64,000 nt of DNA, from positions 37,472-101,471 of the forward strand of contig CAIJXT010000019.1 in assembly GCA_903824665.1 (NCBI GenBank), given 5' to 3'. The stretch's first letter is position 1; the number at the start of each line of letters is the position of its first letter. This DNA comes from an uncultured Bacteroidota bacterium (GTDB lineage Bacteria; Bacteroidota; Bacteroidia; Chitinophagales; Chitinophagaceae). A program made the translations under genes and the position numbers. Below the pieces are notes generated by a model. That model was not told the origin of the DNA, did no database searches, and saw nothing but the letters and a program-made list of their open reading frames with translations. Positions 46,539 through 56,033 of this stretch are shown one piece after another.

Positions 46539-47792
46539 TTACTTCAATTTGAACGCTTTCTTTACCTTAGCTACGTAGTCAAGTTTCTCCCAGGTAAACA
46601 GCTCTACCTTCATATTCTTGGTTTTGCCATCAGCACTCTTGAAGGTCTTAGTAACAGTAACCGGTACACGACCCATGTGGCCATAAGCAGCACATTCGCT
46701 ATACATAGGCTGACGAAGTTTCAAACGCTCTTCGATAAAGTAAGGACGCATGTTGAATACCTCTTTTACGATCTTGCCTATTTCTCCATCGGTCATGTCT
46801 ACCTTAGATGTACCCTTGGTATCTACGTGAATGCTGGTTGGCTCGGCAACACCGATCGCATAAGAAACCTGCACCAGTACTTCGTCGCACACACCGGCAG
46901 CCACCAGATTCTTGGCTATGTGGCGGGTAGCATATGCAGCTGAGCGGTCTACCTTGCTCGGGTCTTTACCAGAGAAGGCACCACCACCATGTGCACCCTT
47001 GCCACCGTAAGTATCTACGATGATCTTGCGGCCTGTAAGACCTGTATCGCCGTGTGGCCCACCGATCACAAACTTGCCGGTTGGGTTAATGTGGTACTTG
47101 ATATGGTCGTTGAACAGGTGCTTGTATTGTGGGTAGCTCTTCAGAACGCGTGGTATCAGGATAGTTTTCACATCCTTGGTGATACGCTCCTGCATTGCTT
47201 TCTCTTCAGCAAAGTCGTCGTGCTGTGTAGAGATCACGATAGCGTCTATGCGCACTGGTTTGTTGTTGTCGTCATATTCCAGTGTTACCTGGCTCTTTGC
47301 GTCAGGGCGCAGATACTTCATCTGCTTGCCTTCGCGGCGTATGGCCGACAACTGCAGGAGCAGGTTGTGTGCCAGATCCAGTGCCAGTGGCATGTAGTTG
47401 GCTGTTTCGTTGGTGGCATAGCCAAACATCATACCCTGATCACCAGCTCCCTGGTCTTCTTTCTTCTTCCTTTCTACACCTTGATTGATGTCGGCCGACT
47501 GCTCGTGAATAGCAGACAGAACACCACAAGAGTGCGCTTCAAACATATATTCGCTCTTGGTATAACCGATACGGGCTATTACTTCGCGTGCTATTGTCTG
47601 TACGTCGATGTAGGTGTTACACTTCACCTCTCCCGCCAATACTACCTGGCCGGTGGTTACGAGTGTTTCGCACGCAATTTTAGATTGCGGGTCCCACGCC
47701 AGGAAGTTGTCCACGAGCGCGTCTGATATCTGGTCGGCTACTTTATCAGGATGGCCTTCTGATACTGATTCTGATGTGAATAAATACGGCAT
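46539..47792 (-). CDS. metK: S-adenosylmethionine synthetase
   Basis: 417 residues from the ATG at 47792 (the frame opens 10 codons upstream). The N-terminal [23 protein letters not shown] carries the metal-binding and catalytic HPDK (14-17). [12 protein letters not shown] and [19 protein letters not shown] are the ATP- and methionine-binding signatures. It condenses ATP and Met to SAM. It is slightly longer than the E. coli enzyme (384), with an insert typical of Bacteroidota. A -7 box is at 47845-47852. Confidence 0.96.
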   Translation of the reverse strand: MPYLFTSESVSEGHPDKVADQISDALVDNFLAWDPQSKIACETLVTTGQVVLAGEVKCNTYIDVQTIAREVIARIGYTKSEYMFEAHSCGVLSAIHEQSADINQGVERKKKEDQGAGDQGMMFGYATNETANYMPLALDLAHNLLLQLSAIRREGKQMKYLRPDAKSQVTLEYDDNNKPVRIDAIVISTQHDDFAEEKAMQERITKDVKTILIPRVLKSYPQYKHLFNDHIKYHINPTGKFVIGGPHGDTGLTGRKIIVDTYGGKGAHGGGAFSGKDPSKVDRSAAYATRHIAKNLVAAGVCDEVLVQVSYAIGVAEPTSIHVDTKGTSKVDMTDGEIGKIVKEVFNMRPYFIEERLKLRQPMYSECAAYGHMGRVPVTVTKTFKSADGKTKNMKVELFTWEKLDYVAKVKKAFKLK

Positions 47793-47844
47793 TTTTGTTT
47801 GGCAATTTTTGTTGATTAACAATAAAAAAATTACAATTCGGCTG

Positions 47845-47852
47845 CAAATGTA
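47845..47852 (-). promoter_or_regulatory. Candidate -7 promoter box of metK
   Basis: Minus-strand TACATTTG, 52 bp upstream of the metK ATG. The -33 box is not well defined. No known SAM riboswitch structure was recognised in the leader. Confidence 0.4.
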
Positions 47853-48038
47853 TGAATTGTGGGGTTTATTTCAGCTTTTTCGTATTTGTTTCCATGATTT
47901 TTCCACCAACATTAACAACATTGCATTGCCCGACAGCCACCACACAAAACGGTGTCCCAAATTCAAAAGCGCCACACACCTCCTGTTCTGCGTCTTGGTT
48001 TGGCTTATATCTTTCTTTTTGAACGTATATTTGCTATA

Positions 48039-51000
48039 ATGAACGCTATCCGATCCGGGCTTTTATTGTTGTTGTTTTGCTGTGTGCTGGGCACTGTACA
48101 CAGCCAGCAGGCAGCTATGCCCGCCGAAAACGGAATGATTGACCGCCCAAAAAATTACACCTCTTTCAGCAGGACATTCCGCAATCTCAGCGATGAGGCA
48201 AAACTCGCCAACGCCCGTTATGCTCAGCATCCCGAATTGGGGCTGTTGTTCGCAGATGCACCGGCCACTGAAGTGTACGAAGTCATAGGTGAACGTACAG
48301 AAAAGTCAAAGAAATTCATCAAAACAGGCAGCAACGGCAGGGAGGTAATGTTCCAAACGTCATCCGATGCAATGCACTATCGCGATGAAAAGGGTGAATG
48401 GCGAACAATAACTTCAAAGCTGCGTCCTGCCAAACCCGGAATATATACGGCACCAGACCAACCCGTACCGGTATCAATTGATGCCAACCAGGGCAGTGTG
48501 CGACTGGGTAGCGGCAATGCTGCAATAGTTTTTAACCACAATCTGCAATTTGTTTACGCAACACCCGATGGTGCAGAACATATTTTGGGCGATGCAAGCT
48601 GGACACACCATACCGCGGGCGACGATGGAGTTTATGTCACGGATATTTGGCCGGGAATAGATATGGAGGTATATGTGGCCCGTGGAGCTGTGAAAACAAA
48701 CTTTTATATTACGGCACCAATGCCATTGTATGCCGGTGGCAGGCTTTTGATAAGGGACCACGTCAACTCCGGCACCGGCAGGAACCTCTACGCACCAACA
48801 CTCAGCGACCATAAAGGTATTGTTGAAGTCAGGGATAGTACCGGCGATGCCGTTTATCTGATTTCGCCCGCTACGGCCTTCGAGCAGCGCATACCACAGC
48901 ATACTACGCAGGTGATCGGGTACAACATACACCAAAACGCGCTGGACATTGTGGTGCCGGGAGATCTGCTGAACAGGGAGTCTGCCGCATACCCCATAGT
49001 AATAGACCCGCTGGTATCTACCCCTACAGCATCGACCGTTGGCGGGTCTTCGTATAGCCCCGGCAATACTGTAAGCTGCAACTACGTTAATGCCGCCATC
49101 GTACCACCCAATGTGACTGTTACCGATGTGCGATGGTCGTTCAACTATGTTACAGGGGGCGGGGCACAGTTGCTCAATGGCAAAGTAGATTTCACATTGG
49201 GCACATGCCGGAGCCCTGCCGGCGCGGGCTTTTTCTGGTTTTGCAATCTGGCCAGTGCCGGTACCTGCACCGGTACCAACGTTTCTATCTTCCCCGATAT
49301 CGCCACCTGCATTCTGCCGCCTCAGTGTGCGTCCTACGCCATGAACCTCAATATGCGGTTCTACCAGAATTTTGCTACTACACCACCCTGTGCCACTACA
49401 TACATTACTGCCGGCACACCGCTTACCATTACCGTTTTTGGCCGCACGGTGGAGACCGGACCAGTGAGTTCTGTGGGCGGGCTTACATCCATATGCCTTG
49501 GGCAGTCTGTTACACTGTCTACGGTTTCCAATTTTGGTGTGCCACCCTATAACTATGTGTGGACACCCGGAACCGTATCCGGCAATCCGGCTACACTCAC
49601 CCCATTATCTTCTACTCCTTACACCGTAACGGTTACCGACGCTTGCGGACAGACAGCCACTGCCGCTCAAACCATAGTAGTGGCACCAATAACCCCCATC
49701 ACAGGCAGCAGCATAGTGTGTACCGGTGGCACCACTACCCTGCTCAACATTACAGGTCCGGGCACATGGAGCAGCACTAATGGCCTTGTGGCGGTGATAG
49801 GCCCCACGTCGGGTGTTGTATCGGGCTTGTCGCCGGGCACCACCATCATATCTTACATCATCCCGTTAGGGTGTTATGCTACAAAGGTGGTGACCGTAAC
49901 CCCTATGCCAGGCAGCATAGGTGGTGCCCTAACCCTCTGTGCAGGCGGCACTACGACTCTCACCAACCCGATGCCCGGGGGCACCTGGAGCAGCGGTACG
50001 CTTGCCGTGGCGGTGGTGGGTGCAGGCACTGGCATAGTATCTGGCATAGCTGCCGGCACCGCCGATATAACATATGCCACAAGCCCCGGCTGCATTGCTA
50101 CGGCAATTGCCACTGTGTATCCCAATCCTGCGATCACAGCCGTCTCGTTTACCAACCCCACTACCTGCGGCGCTGCCGATGGCACAATAACGATCAGTGG
50201 CCTTACACCTGGCACAACCTATTCTATCAGCTACATGGCAGGTACCACTCCTGTAACGATACCTATCGTTGCCAACTCGTCTGGCCAGATACTGATCACG
50301 GGTCTTACGGCAGGCATATACAGTGGTCTTACGGCAACGGCACATACAGGCTGCAGTGGCGCATGGCACACCTCTTTGACGCTTATAGACATGGGCACCC
50401 CAGCTGTACCTGTAGCCTCCAGCAATGCTCCGGTGTGCGAGGGTGGTGCACTTATGCTATCGGCCACCGGTGTCGCCGGCGTACTTTATACATGGTCCGG
50501 GCCGGGAGGCTTCAGCTCTACATTACAGAACCCGGTTATCGATCCGGCATCTGCTGCTGCCGCGGGCGAATACTCGGTGACTGCTACGCTGCTGGGGTGT
50601 GTGACGTTGCCCGGGACTACTACTGTTACCATCAATCCGCTGCCGCATATCTGGGGGCTGCAGTTTACCAATCCCATAACCTGCAATGGCAGCGAGGGGT
50701 CGTTGACCCTCGAAGGTCTGGTACCCGGCACAACCTACAATGTTGGGTATATGCACAACGGAACTCCGGGATTTGTGTCGGTTACTGCCGACGGACTGGG
50801 CAACGTGATTGTGTATGGCTTGCCTGCGGGTACCTATGCCAACATCTTTGTATCTGCGCTTTCGTGTGTGTCTAATCTGGTTGGGCCCATAACACTGACC
50901 GATCCGCTGGCACCTCCTCCCCCTGCTATCAGCAGCAATGCGCCCATTTGTACAGGACTAACCCTGATGCTGTTTGGCACAGACGACAAGCCGGGTGGCA

Positions 51001-51674
51001 CCTATTCGTGGAGCGGCCCTAACGGGTTTACCGCCAACCTGCAAAACCCGGTGATCCCCTACGTGACTATTGGCGCCGAGGGGGTGTATACCCTCAGCTA
51101 CACGAGGTTCAATTGTACCAGCAGCACAACAGCCGAGATCAAACTTCAGCCAGAGATCAAGCTCACCGACGTAACCGCCACAAGCTATCTCTTTCCCTTT
51201 GGGGATAGTGTGCAGTTGCATGCCAGTGGTGCTACCTTCTATATCTGGACACCCCACAACGGTACGCTCAGCGACCACTACATCTACAATCCGTTTGCCA
51301 AGCCCAAGGACAGCATAACGGTATATACTGTTCATGGTATGAACGAATGGGGCTGCCACGACTCTGCCAACATCACGCTTAAAGTGATCTTTGAAGAGGA
51401 TGAGTACATCCCTACTGCCTTTACCCCAAATGGCGATGGCAAGAATGACATATTCAGAATAGGCAAGATGCGCTACAAAAAGCTGGTTGACTTTACGATA
51501 TACAACCGCTGGGGCCAGGAGGTATATCAGAATCCCTACGATATCTACGGCGGCTGGGATGGCACAGCATACGGCAAGCCTGTGGATATGGGGGTGTACT
51601 ATTATAGCATCATCATAGAAACCGCCAGTGGCAAGCTGAAGTACTACAAAGGGGACGTCACACTTATCAGGTAG
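48039..51674 (+). CDS. Large secreted PKD/Ig-like repeat protein with CHU_C (T9SS type B) C-terminus
   Basis: 1211 residues from the ATG at 48039, which opens a signal peptide (MNAIRSGLLLLLFCCVLGTVHSQ). The N-terminal ~330 residues have a DUF7948-like beta-rich region (AIVFNHNLQFVYATPDGAEHILG, then DIWPGIDMEVYVARGAVKTNF). A variable region follows, then about six PKD/Ig-like repeats with CxGxxxTLTxxxPGGTWS and a final ~90 residues, DEYIPTAFTPNGDGKNDIFRIG, then YNRWGQEVYQ and GGWDGTAYG. This is the gliding-motility-associated CHU_C domain, a type B T9SS signal. Cell-surface adhesin or matrix protein. Confidence 0.88.
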   Translation: MNAIRSGLLLLLFCCVLGTVHSQQAAMPAENGMIDRPKNYTSFSRTFRNLSDEAKLANARYAQHPELGLLFADAPATEVYEVIGERTEKSKKFIKTGSNGREVMFQTSSDAMHYRDEKGEWRTITSKLRPAKPGIYTAPDQPVPVSIDANQGSVRLGSGNAAIVFNHNLQFVYATPDGAEHILGDASWTHHTAGDDGVYVTDIWPGIDMEVYVARGAVKTNFYITAPMPLYAGGRLLIRDHVNSGTGRNLYAPTLSDHKGIVEVRDSTGDAVYLISPATAFEQRIPQHTTQVIGYNIHQNALDIVVPGDLLNRESAAYPIVIDPLVSTPTASTVGGSSYSPGNTVSCNYVNAAIVPPNVTVTDVRWSFNYVTGGGAQLLNGKVDFTLGTCRSPAGAGFFWFCNLASAGTCTGTNVSIFPDIATCILPPQCASYAMNLNMRFYQNFATTPPCATTYITAGTPLTITVFGRTVETGPVSSVGGLTSICLGQSVTLSTVSNFGVPPYNYVWTPGTVSGNPATLTPLSSTPYTVTVTDACGQTATAAQTIVVAPITPITGSSIVCTGGTTTLLNITGPGTWSSTNGLVAVIGPTSGVVSGLSPGTTIISYIIPLGCYATKVVTVTPMPGSIGGALTLCAGGTTTLTNPMPGGTWSSGTLAVAVVGAGTGIVSGIAAGTADITYATSPGCIATAIATVYPNPAITAVSFTNPTTCGAADGTITISGLTPGTTYSISYMAGTTPVTIPIVANSSGQILITGLTAGIYSGLTATAHTGCSGAWHTSLTLIDMGTPAVPVASSNAPVCEGGALMLSATGVAGVLYTWSGPGGFSSTLQNPVIDPASAAAAGEYSVTATLLGCVTLPGTTTVTINPLPHIWGLQFTNPITCNGSEGSLTLEGLVPGTTYNVGYMHNGTPGFVSVTADGLGNVIVYGLPAGTYANIFVSALSCVSNLVGPITLTDPLAPPPPAISSNAPICTGLTLMLFGTDDKPGGTYSWSGPNGFTANLQNPVIPYVTIGAEGVYTLSYTRFNCTSSTTAEIKLQPEIKLTDVTATSYLFPFGDSVQLHASGATFYIWTPHNGTLSDHYIYNPFAKPKDSITVYTVHGMNEWGCHDSANITLKVIFEEDEYIPTAFTPNGDGKNDIFRIGKMRYKKLVDFTIYNRWGQEVYQNPYDIYGGWDGTAYGKPVDMGVYYYSIIIETASGKLKYYKGDVTLIR

Positions 51675-51830
51675 CTTGCCGCGTGTGCTCCGTCTTTGGG
51701 GTTTGTGTATGTTTAGCATAGGTGGTGGTTATAGTTTTCTGAATTTGGGTTTGCAAACCTGTATGGATAGTCTTACTTTTGCACCTCATTTGGCAGTTGC
51801 GGGCAATATTTACCCCGCGGCCGGTGATCA

Positions 51831-51902
51831 GGTCTCATAGTTCAATGGATAGAATAGAAGTTTCCTAAACTTTTGATACAGGTTCGATTCCTGTTGAGAC
51901 TA
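51831..51902 (+). tRNA. tRNA-Arg (anticodon CCT)
   Basis: A 72-nt cloverleaf. The acceptor arms GGTCTCA / TGAGACT close with one G-U pair. The D stem GTTC/GAAT, anticodon stem GAAGT/ACTTT with loop TTCCTAA (anticodon CCT) and T arm ACAGG-TTCGATT-CCTGT follow. No CCA is encoded. It lies after the CHU_C gene and is followed by a terminator. Confidence 0.92.
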
Positions 51903-51910
51903 CATAAACT

Positions 51911-51945
51911 GAAAGTCGCTTTTGTAGCGGCTTTCTGCTTTTTTG
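51911..51945 (+). terminator. Rho-independent terminator after tRNA-Arg
   Basis: Arms AAAGTCGC / GCGGCTTT around TTTTGTA, followed by a T-rich tract. It ends the tRNA transcript. Confidence 0.75.
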
Positions 51946-51966
51946 AGTGAGAGGTATCTGGTGTGA

Positions 51967-54018
51967 TCAAGCCTTTTTTGACTCAACAAAGTACATTTCC
52001 AATATTCCTTTGTTCTTTGCTTCTATCCCACCCCGATAAGTACAATTGTATTTGTCTTTGACAAGGAGATAGGTGGTTTGTGAAATGTTTATTTTGCCCG
52101 CTTCGCTGTTCTGCTCCATTCGTGCAGCTACGTTTACTGTGTCTCCCCATATATCATAGGCAAATTTCTTTACCCCTACTATTCCAGCTACAACGTTGCC
52201 ACAATGTATGCCTATCCGGATATCAAATCCAATATCACCTAGTTCCTTTTTTCTCGAAAGCATAAAATCTCGAATCTCTATGGCAGCCTCCACCACATTT
52301 TCCGCATGTGTAGCATCGGCCTTTGGCAGGCCACAAACAGCAAGGTAGGCATCTCCAACGGTTTTGATTTTCTCAATTTTGTGTTTAGCCACTATACCAT
52401 CGAAAGCTGTAAAGCAGGTATGTAATTCATCTACAAGTTGTTTTGGTGTCAATTTTTCTGATACCGTTGTAAAACCTACAAAGTCTGTGAACAGGATCGT
52501 AACATCATCAAACAACTTTGCATCAGATTCGCCTTTGCTTTTCAATTCCTTTGCCACCTCCAATGGAAGAATGTTCAATAACAGCTTGTCGGACTTTCTG
52601 CGTTCTTTGACGATGAAGAAAGAAAAGCTGAGCAACAACAGCACCCCGCCAATACCCGCATATGTATAATTTCGCTGACGTTTTAGTTTTGCCGCTGCCA
52701 GGTTTCTGGCAGCTACGTTCTTCAAACTGTCAGCCAGTTGCACCTTTTCATATTCTGCTGTCACCTCCAGCCTGGTGAATTTTTCAGTGTTTTCTTTGTT
52801 GAAAATCGAATCCTTATACTTCGTATACTGCTCATGGGCACTGAGTGCCGCTTTGTAATTTCCGGACAACTTATAGTTTTCCGCCAACTGCCCATATAAT
52901 GCCAGAGCGGATTCCAGCACGCCTGTTTTTTCATAGATATTGGCCGCTTCTATGAAATAATTTGTGGATTGCGCCAGATAGTTATTGCCTCCGGTGTTGT
53001 TTCTGTAAGCCCTGATAAAGAAATTTCCGATTGTTTTGCAAGCCTCGGCGATCAAAACAGGCTGATCAATATCGCGGGCAATCCCTAAGGCATCCAAATA
53101 ATACTGTAAAGCCTCGGGATACTTTTTTTGTTGCTCGTAAATATCGCCAACTCCTCTCATAGCCATAATGATGCTGCGTTTTTCTCCCAGCGCTTTAAAA
53201 AGTTCCAGCGCCTTTAACCGATAGTCCATAGCTTTGGTGTAATCTTCTTTGACCAAATAACACTCGCCAATCATGAGGTAGAGGGTTGCTATTTCTGTTT
53301 TTTCTTTCAGTTCTTCAGCTATTTTCAGGGCAGCAGCGTAGGTAACCAAGGCATTGTCGTAATCTTTTTGTTGAACGCGAATAATCCCTATTTGCGAAAG
53401 GACTGTGATAACCGATGATTTACTGTCTATTTCTTTGTAGACTTCCAGTGATTTGTAATAATATTGAAGCGCAGTTTCGTTGTTGTTTTTTGCGTGATAG
53501 GCGCTGGCGATCAATGCAAGTATTCGTCCTTTACCGGATTTGTTGCCGGATTTTTCGTCCATTTTCAGTGCTGCGAAATAATATTCAAGTCCCCGGGGGT
53601 AATTGTTTTGCCGTACATATACCATACCGATACCGGCAAGGTTTGTCGCAACTTCGTTTTCGTCGCCCAGCGATTCAGCTAATGTGACACACTGCTTATA
53701 ACATGCAATCATTTTGTCAAAGTCTGAAGTTGCAGCATTCATGGCAATCAACTTCAGTGCTTTTATTTGACCCGGCTTCCACTTTAATTGCTCAGCAAGT
53801 GTAAGGGCCTGTTGGGCATATTGCCCGCCTATTTGTGCGTCGACTCGTGCATAAACCGCTGCTATTTTGTTCAGAAGTTTTACTTTACCGGTATCATCTT
53901 TTCGTTTTGGCAGTTCTGCCACCAATGAATCTATTCGAACTTGTCCCTGCTTTTTTTGTGCAAAAAGAAGCTGCCCTGTAAACGCAAAAATGAGTAAAAT
54001 GGTAAATAAGCGGGGCAT
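51967..54018 (-). CDS. TPR-containing class III adenylate cyclase
   Basis: 683 residues. Signal peptide ends LLFAQ. Periplasmic TPR units (RVDAQIGGQYAQQALTLAEQL and repeats) run to about residue 390. A membrane segment (about 450-470) follows, then a cyclase domain from residue 505. The metal Asp residues are 512 (LFTDFVG) and 556 (GDAYLAV). The adenine-selecting Lys (EKIKTVGDAY, about 552) and Asp (YDIWGDT, about 622), and the transition-state Asn and Arg in NVAARM, are all present. So cAMP, not cGMP, is the likely product. TPR domain may sense an extracytoplasmic partner. Read toward the tRNA. Confidence 0.9.
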   Translation of the reverse strand: MPRLFTILLIFAFTGQLLFAQKKQGQVRIDSLVAELPKRKDDTGKVKLLNKIAAVYARVDAQIGGQYAQQALTLAEQLKWKPGQIKALKLIAMNAATSDFDKMIACYKQCVTLAESLGDENEVATNLAGIGMVYVRQNNYPRGLEYYFAALKMDEKSGNKSGKGRILALIASAYHAKNNNETALQYYYKSLEVYKEIDSKSSVITVLSQIGIIRVQQKDYDNALVTYAAALKIAEELKEKTEIATLYLMIGECYLVKEDYTKAMDYRLKALELFKALGEKRSIIMAMRGVGDIYEQQKKYPEALQYYLDALGIARDIDQPVLIAEACKTIGNFFIRAYRNNTGGNNYLAQSTNYFIEAANIYEKTGVLESALALYGQLAENYKLSGNYKAALSAHEQYTKYKDSIFNKENTEKFTRLEVTAEYEKVQLADSLKNVAARNLAAAKLKRQRNYTYAGIGGVLLLLSFSFFIVKERRKSDKLLLNILPLEVAKELKSKGESDAKLFDDVTILFTDFVGFTTVSEKLTPKQLVDELHTCFTAFDGIVAKHKIEKIKTVGDAYLAVCGLPKADATHAENVVEAAIEIRDFMLSRKKELGDIGFDIRIGIHCGNVVAGIVGVKKFAYDIWGDTVNVAARMEQNSEAGKINISQTTYLLVKDKYNCTYRGGIEAKNKGILEMYFVESKKA

Positions 54019-54216
54019 GCCAAATGGTTTTCTGCTAAACTATCTACTTTTTGCTTAATAATTCAGCGGCACAAATGCCTCTTTTTACAAACCACTATAT
54101 AAAACCACGGCCTTGATGTTGAAACAGAGCAATAGTTTTTCAAGCGTTAACGCAATTTCGAATTCACTGCCTTTATTCACCTCGCCGACAATAGCAACAT
54201 TGCTACCCCGAACGTG

Positions 54217-54564
54217 AAAATTGCGCAGTTGCGAGAAAAAATTTCCGTCATACACTTTTGCGCATGTTGTGATTGATAATCAATGTGTTGTCAAAATTTT
54301 GCGCATCAGAAATTGCGCACTTTTTGCCCACTTTTGCGCTACGATTATTGCTTATACATCAATCCGGGATCAGTAAATCAGCTGCAGCACTCTGGTGGAA
54401 AAGGAGCTGTAATGAATGCGCGCCAAGACCTCCGAAAAACAAAATTGCGCAGTTGCCTGAAAAAAATTCCGTTGTGCACTTTTGCGCATTTTGTGATTGA
54501 TAATCAATGTGTTATCAAAATTTTGCGCACCAGAAATTGCGCACTTTTTGCGCACTTTTGCGCT
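54217..54564. repeat. Two tandem ~224-bp units of the right copy
   Basis: Inner unit ends at 54340 and outer unit at 54564, 224 bp apart. GCGCAA-like words recur in each. The invariant core block lies at 54267-54289 and 54491-54513, identical over 23 nt to the left copies. A 108-codon plus-strand frame (54283-54609) that spans them is judged to be a by-product of the repeat. Confidence 0.85.
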
Positions 54565-54647
54565 ACGATTATTGACTATGTGTTGTTAGGTACCAGAATT
54601 AAACCGTAGCGGCGGACAGCCAGGTGGCAGGAGCACTTTTTCGTATG

Positions 54648-54679
54648 CAAATATAGTACATCTGGGTGAGATTTACAAA
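54648..54679 (-). promoter_or_regulatory. Inward-pointing promoter in the right composite repeat
   Basis: On the minus strand TTTG (54676-54679), 20-bp spacer, TATATTTG (54648-54655), the same pair as in the left copy. It would transcribe through the tandem units toward the adenylate cyclase gene. Confidence 0.7.
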
Positions 54680-54854
54680 ACAAAGCTGTTGTAATATTGC
54701 ATTATTAAAGTACCCTGATAGCTGGCAGTACCTGCGTGGTGGGTAGCAATTTGTAACTTCGGAAAATCAATTTCTGGCAAAGCCTGCAGACTAAGCCAAA
54801 ACAGCAATGATGTTCTGGATTTTGCAAGGGGAAAACATCGGCACAAGCGGGGTA

Positions 54855-54878
54855 ATTGCCAGTTTGAAACGGGCCAAT
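54855..54878 (-). other. Hairpin in the right composite repeat
   Basis: Equivalent of 43491-43513 on the opposite strand. Arms ATTGCCAGTTT / AAACGGGCCAAT pair with one mismatch and one bulged base. Compared with the left hairpin, an A-T pair has become T-A, keeping the stem. Confidence 0.55.
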
Positions 54879-54953
54879 TTGCGTGAGGCACGAGTTGGCT
54901 CTCGCACAAGTCTAAGCTTCAAACTCGCGCCAGTGGGGGAATGCAGCATCTAA

Positions 54954-56033
54954 CTATTTTTTATTTTTCGGGCGATTAGGCTCAATCTGCTTGAAAATTC
55001 TCGACAGTTGCATTTTCAAACCTAACTCTCTAGCCTTTCGACTACCGATATCGGTCGATGCTCTTATCCCCTTTACATACTCTTTTGTAGCCAACGAGAA
55101 ATTCATGTCATTGTTGTCTCTGTTTGTTCTAACGAATGAATCCAATTCGTCTGCAAATGCAAGCAACAATTTTTTTGCACTTGATCTGTTTTCTTTTGTC
55201 AGAGGCAATTCTTTACGGTGCTTAGCAAATAGACCGAACAAAGTGTAATAGTCTGTTTTTTTTCGCCACCTTGTATCTGATATTTCGGGCAATATTTTAA
55301 ATAGTTCAGCATTAACTGTATCGAAAATTGTTACAATCTCTTTTTCATTTTCAAACTCCTCCTCATAAAGCGCATAGTACTTATCCAAATTGTCTTTCTT
55401 ATTTTGGAAATCATGTAGAGCATATATGGCAAGTTCACTGATAAATTCAACATCAAGCATTCGACGAATGTCGTTCGGAGTAAAAATGTCTATTTTGCCC
55501 CAATATTCTCTGTCTGAAATCAAATTCATTGTTTTCAAGAAAGGCCCCCAATATGTCGCTTGTCTCAGTTCTTGTCTGTTTAGCGATACAACATTCTTGT
55601 TTAATCTTTGAAAAATTGATCTTAACTCTTCGTCCGACACGTCCGGTAGAAGCCTAATAACAAAATTATATTGGTAAAATATTTTCTTTTGATCCGAAGA
55701 CAAATCCTCAAAATAAAGATCTGCCAAATCTGGACTTTCCTTAGCATCTATGCAAAATTCACCTTCAATATATTCTAGAACTGCCCTAGTACGTTGTTGG
55801 CCATCAGCAATTATATATTTGCCAGTGCCCTTTTCATCTACAGTCTCTTGCATATAAATCTCCGGGATTGGATAACCGTTGAGAATCGTGTCTATCAAAA
55901 AACTTTTTTGTCTTGCTACCCAAACTGGATTTCGCTGAAAAGGGGGCTTCATATCCAATTCGCCTCTGTCATAGGTTCCTTTCAACCAGGCAACATTCCG
56001 GATCGTCGTATTTAAGAAATTCTTTGGAGTCAT
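54954..56033 (-). CDS. DUF262 domain protein (ParB/Srx-fold), candidate defence component
   Basis: 359 residues. The N-terminal DUF262 domain carries PPFQRNPVW (about 31-38) and the signature DGQQR at 77-81, which in this fold is the nucleotide-binding and hydrolysis centre (as in GmrS-like restriction subunits). The C-terminal ~200 residues are helical and charged. The DUF1524 HNH nuclease domain of GmrSD fusions is absent. It overlaps the upstream nucleotidyltransferase-like gene by 4 bp. Codon and base composition are visibly more AT-rich than in the flanking core genes, consistent with transfer. A role in defence is inferred. Confidence 0.85.
   Translation of the reverse strand: MTPKNFLNTTIRNVAWLKGTYDRGELDMKPPFQRNPVWVARQKSFLIDTILNGYPIPEIYMQETVDEKGTGKYIIADGQQRTRAVLEYIEGEFCIDAKESPDLADLYFEDLSSDQKKIFYQYNFVIRLLPDVSDEELRSIFQRLNKNVVSLNRQELRQATYWGPFLKTMNLISDREYWGKIDIFTPNDIRRMLDVEFISELAIYALHDFQNKKDNLDKYYALYEEEFENEKEIVTIFDTVNAELFKILPEISDTRWRKKTDYYTLFGLFAKHRKELPLTKENRSSAKKLLLAFADELDSFVRTNRDNNDMNFSLATKEYVKGIRASTDIGSRKARELGLKMQLSRIFKQIEPNRPKNKK

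Larger units (their letters stand above)
54019..54953. repeat. Intergenic block with right composite repeat (about 54170-54945)
   Basis: 935 bp without a convincing gene. It holds the right copy of the composite repeat, inverted relative to 43425-44165: inner unit 54217-54340, outer unit 54441-54564, an inward-pointing promoter 54648-54679, a hairpin 54855-54878, and a REP-like block ending near 54945. The two copies share all elements in order but differ at many positions, so this is old and not a recent duplication. The outer end lies about 10 bp from the stop of the DUF262 gene. Confidence 0.8.

Noticed and set aside
47793..47951. SAM riboswitch in front of metK
   Set aside because: The leader is AT-rich and I could not fold a SAM-I or SAM-II structure by eye; no support.
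49871..50875. 334-codon frame inside the CHU_C gene
   Set aside because: It is a shifted reading of Ig-like repeats, full of Cys, His and Arg, with no start context or family.
50958..51719. 253-codon minus-strand frame opposite the CHU_C 3' end
   Set aside because: Antisense to a conserved CHU_C domain; no family resemblance.
54283..54609. Short frames in the composite repeats (also 43748-43993 and 43908-44147)
   Set aside because: They share peptide similarity only because the DNA is a repeat; the same segment (VIDNQCVI) comes from the palindromic core, and the frames end at different points in each copy.
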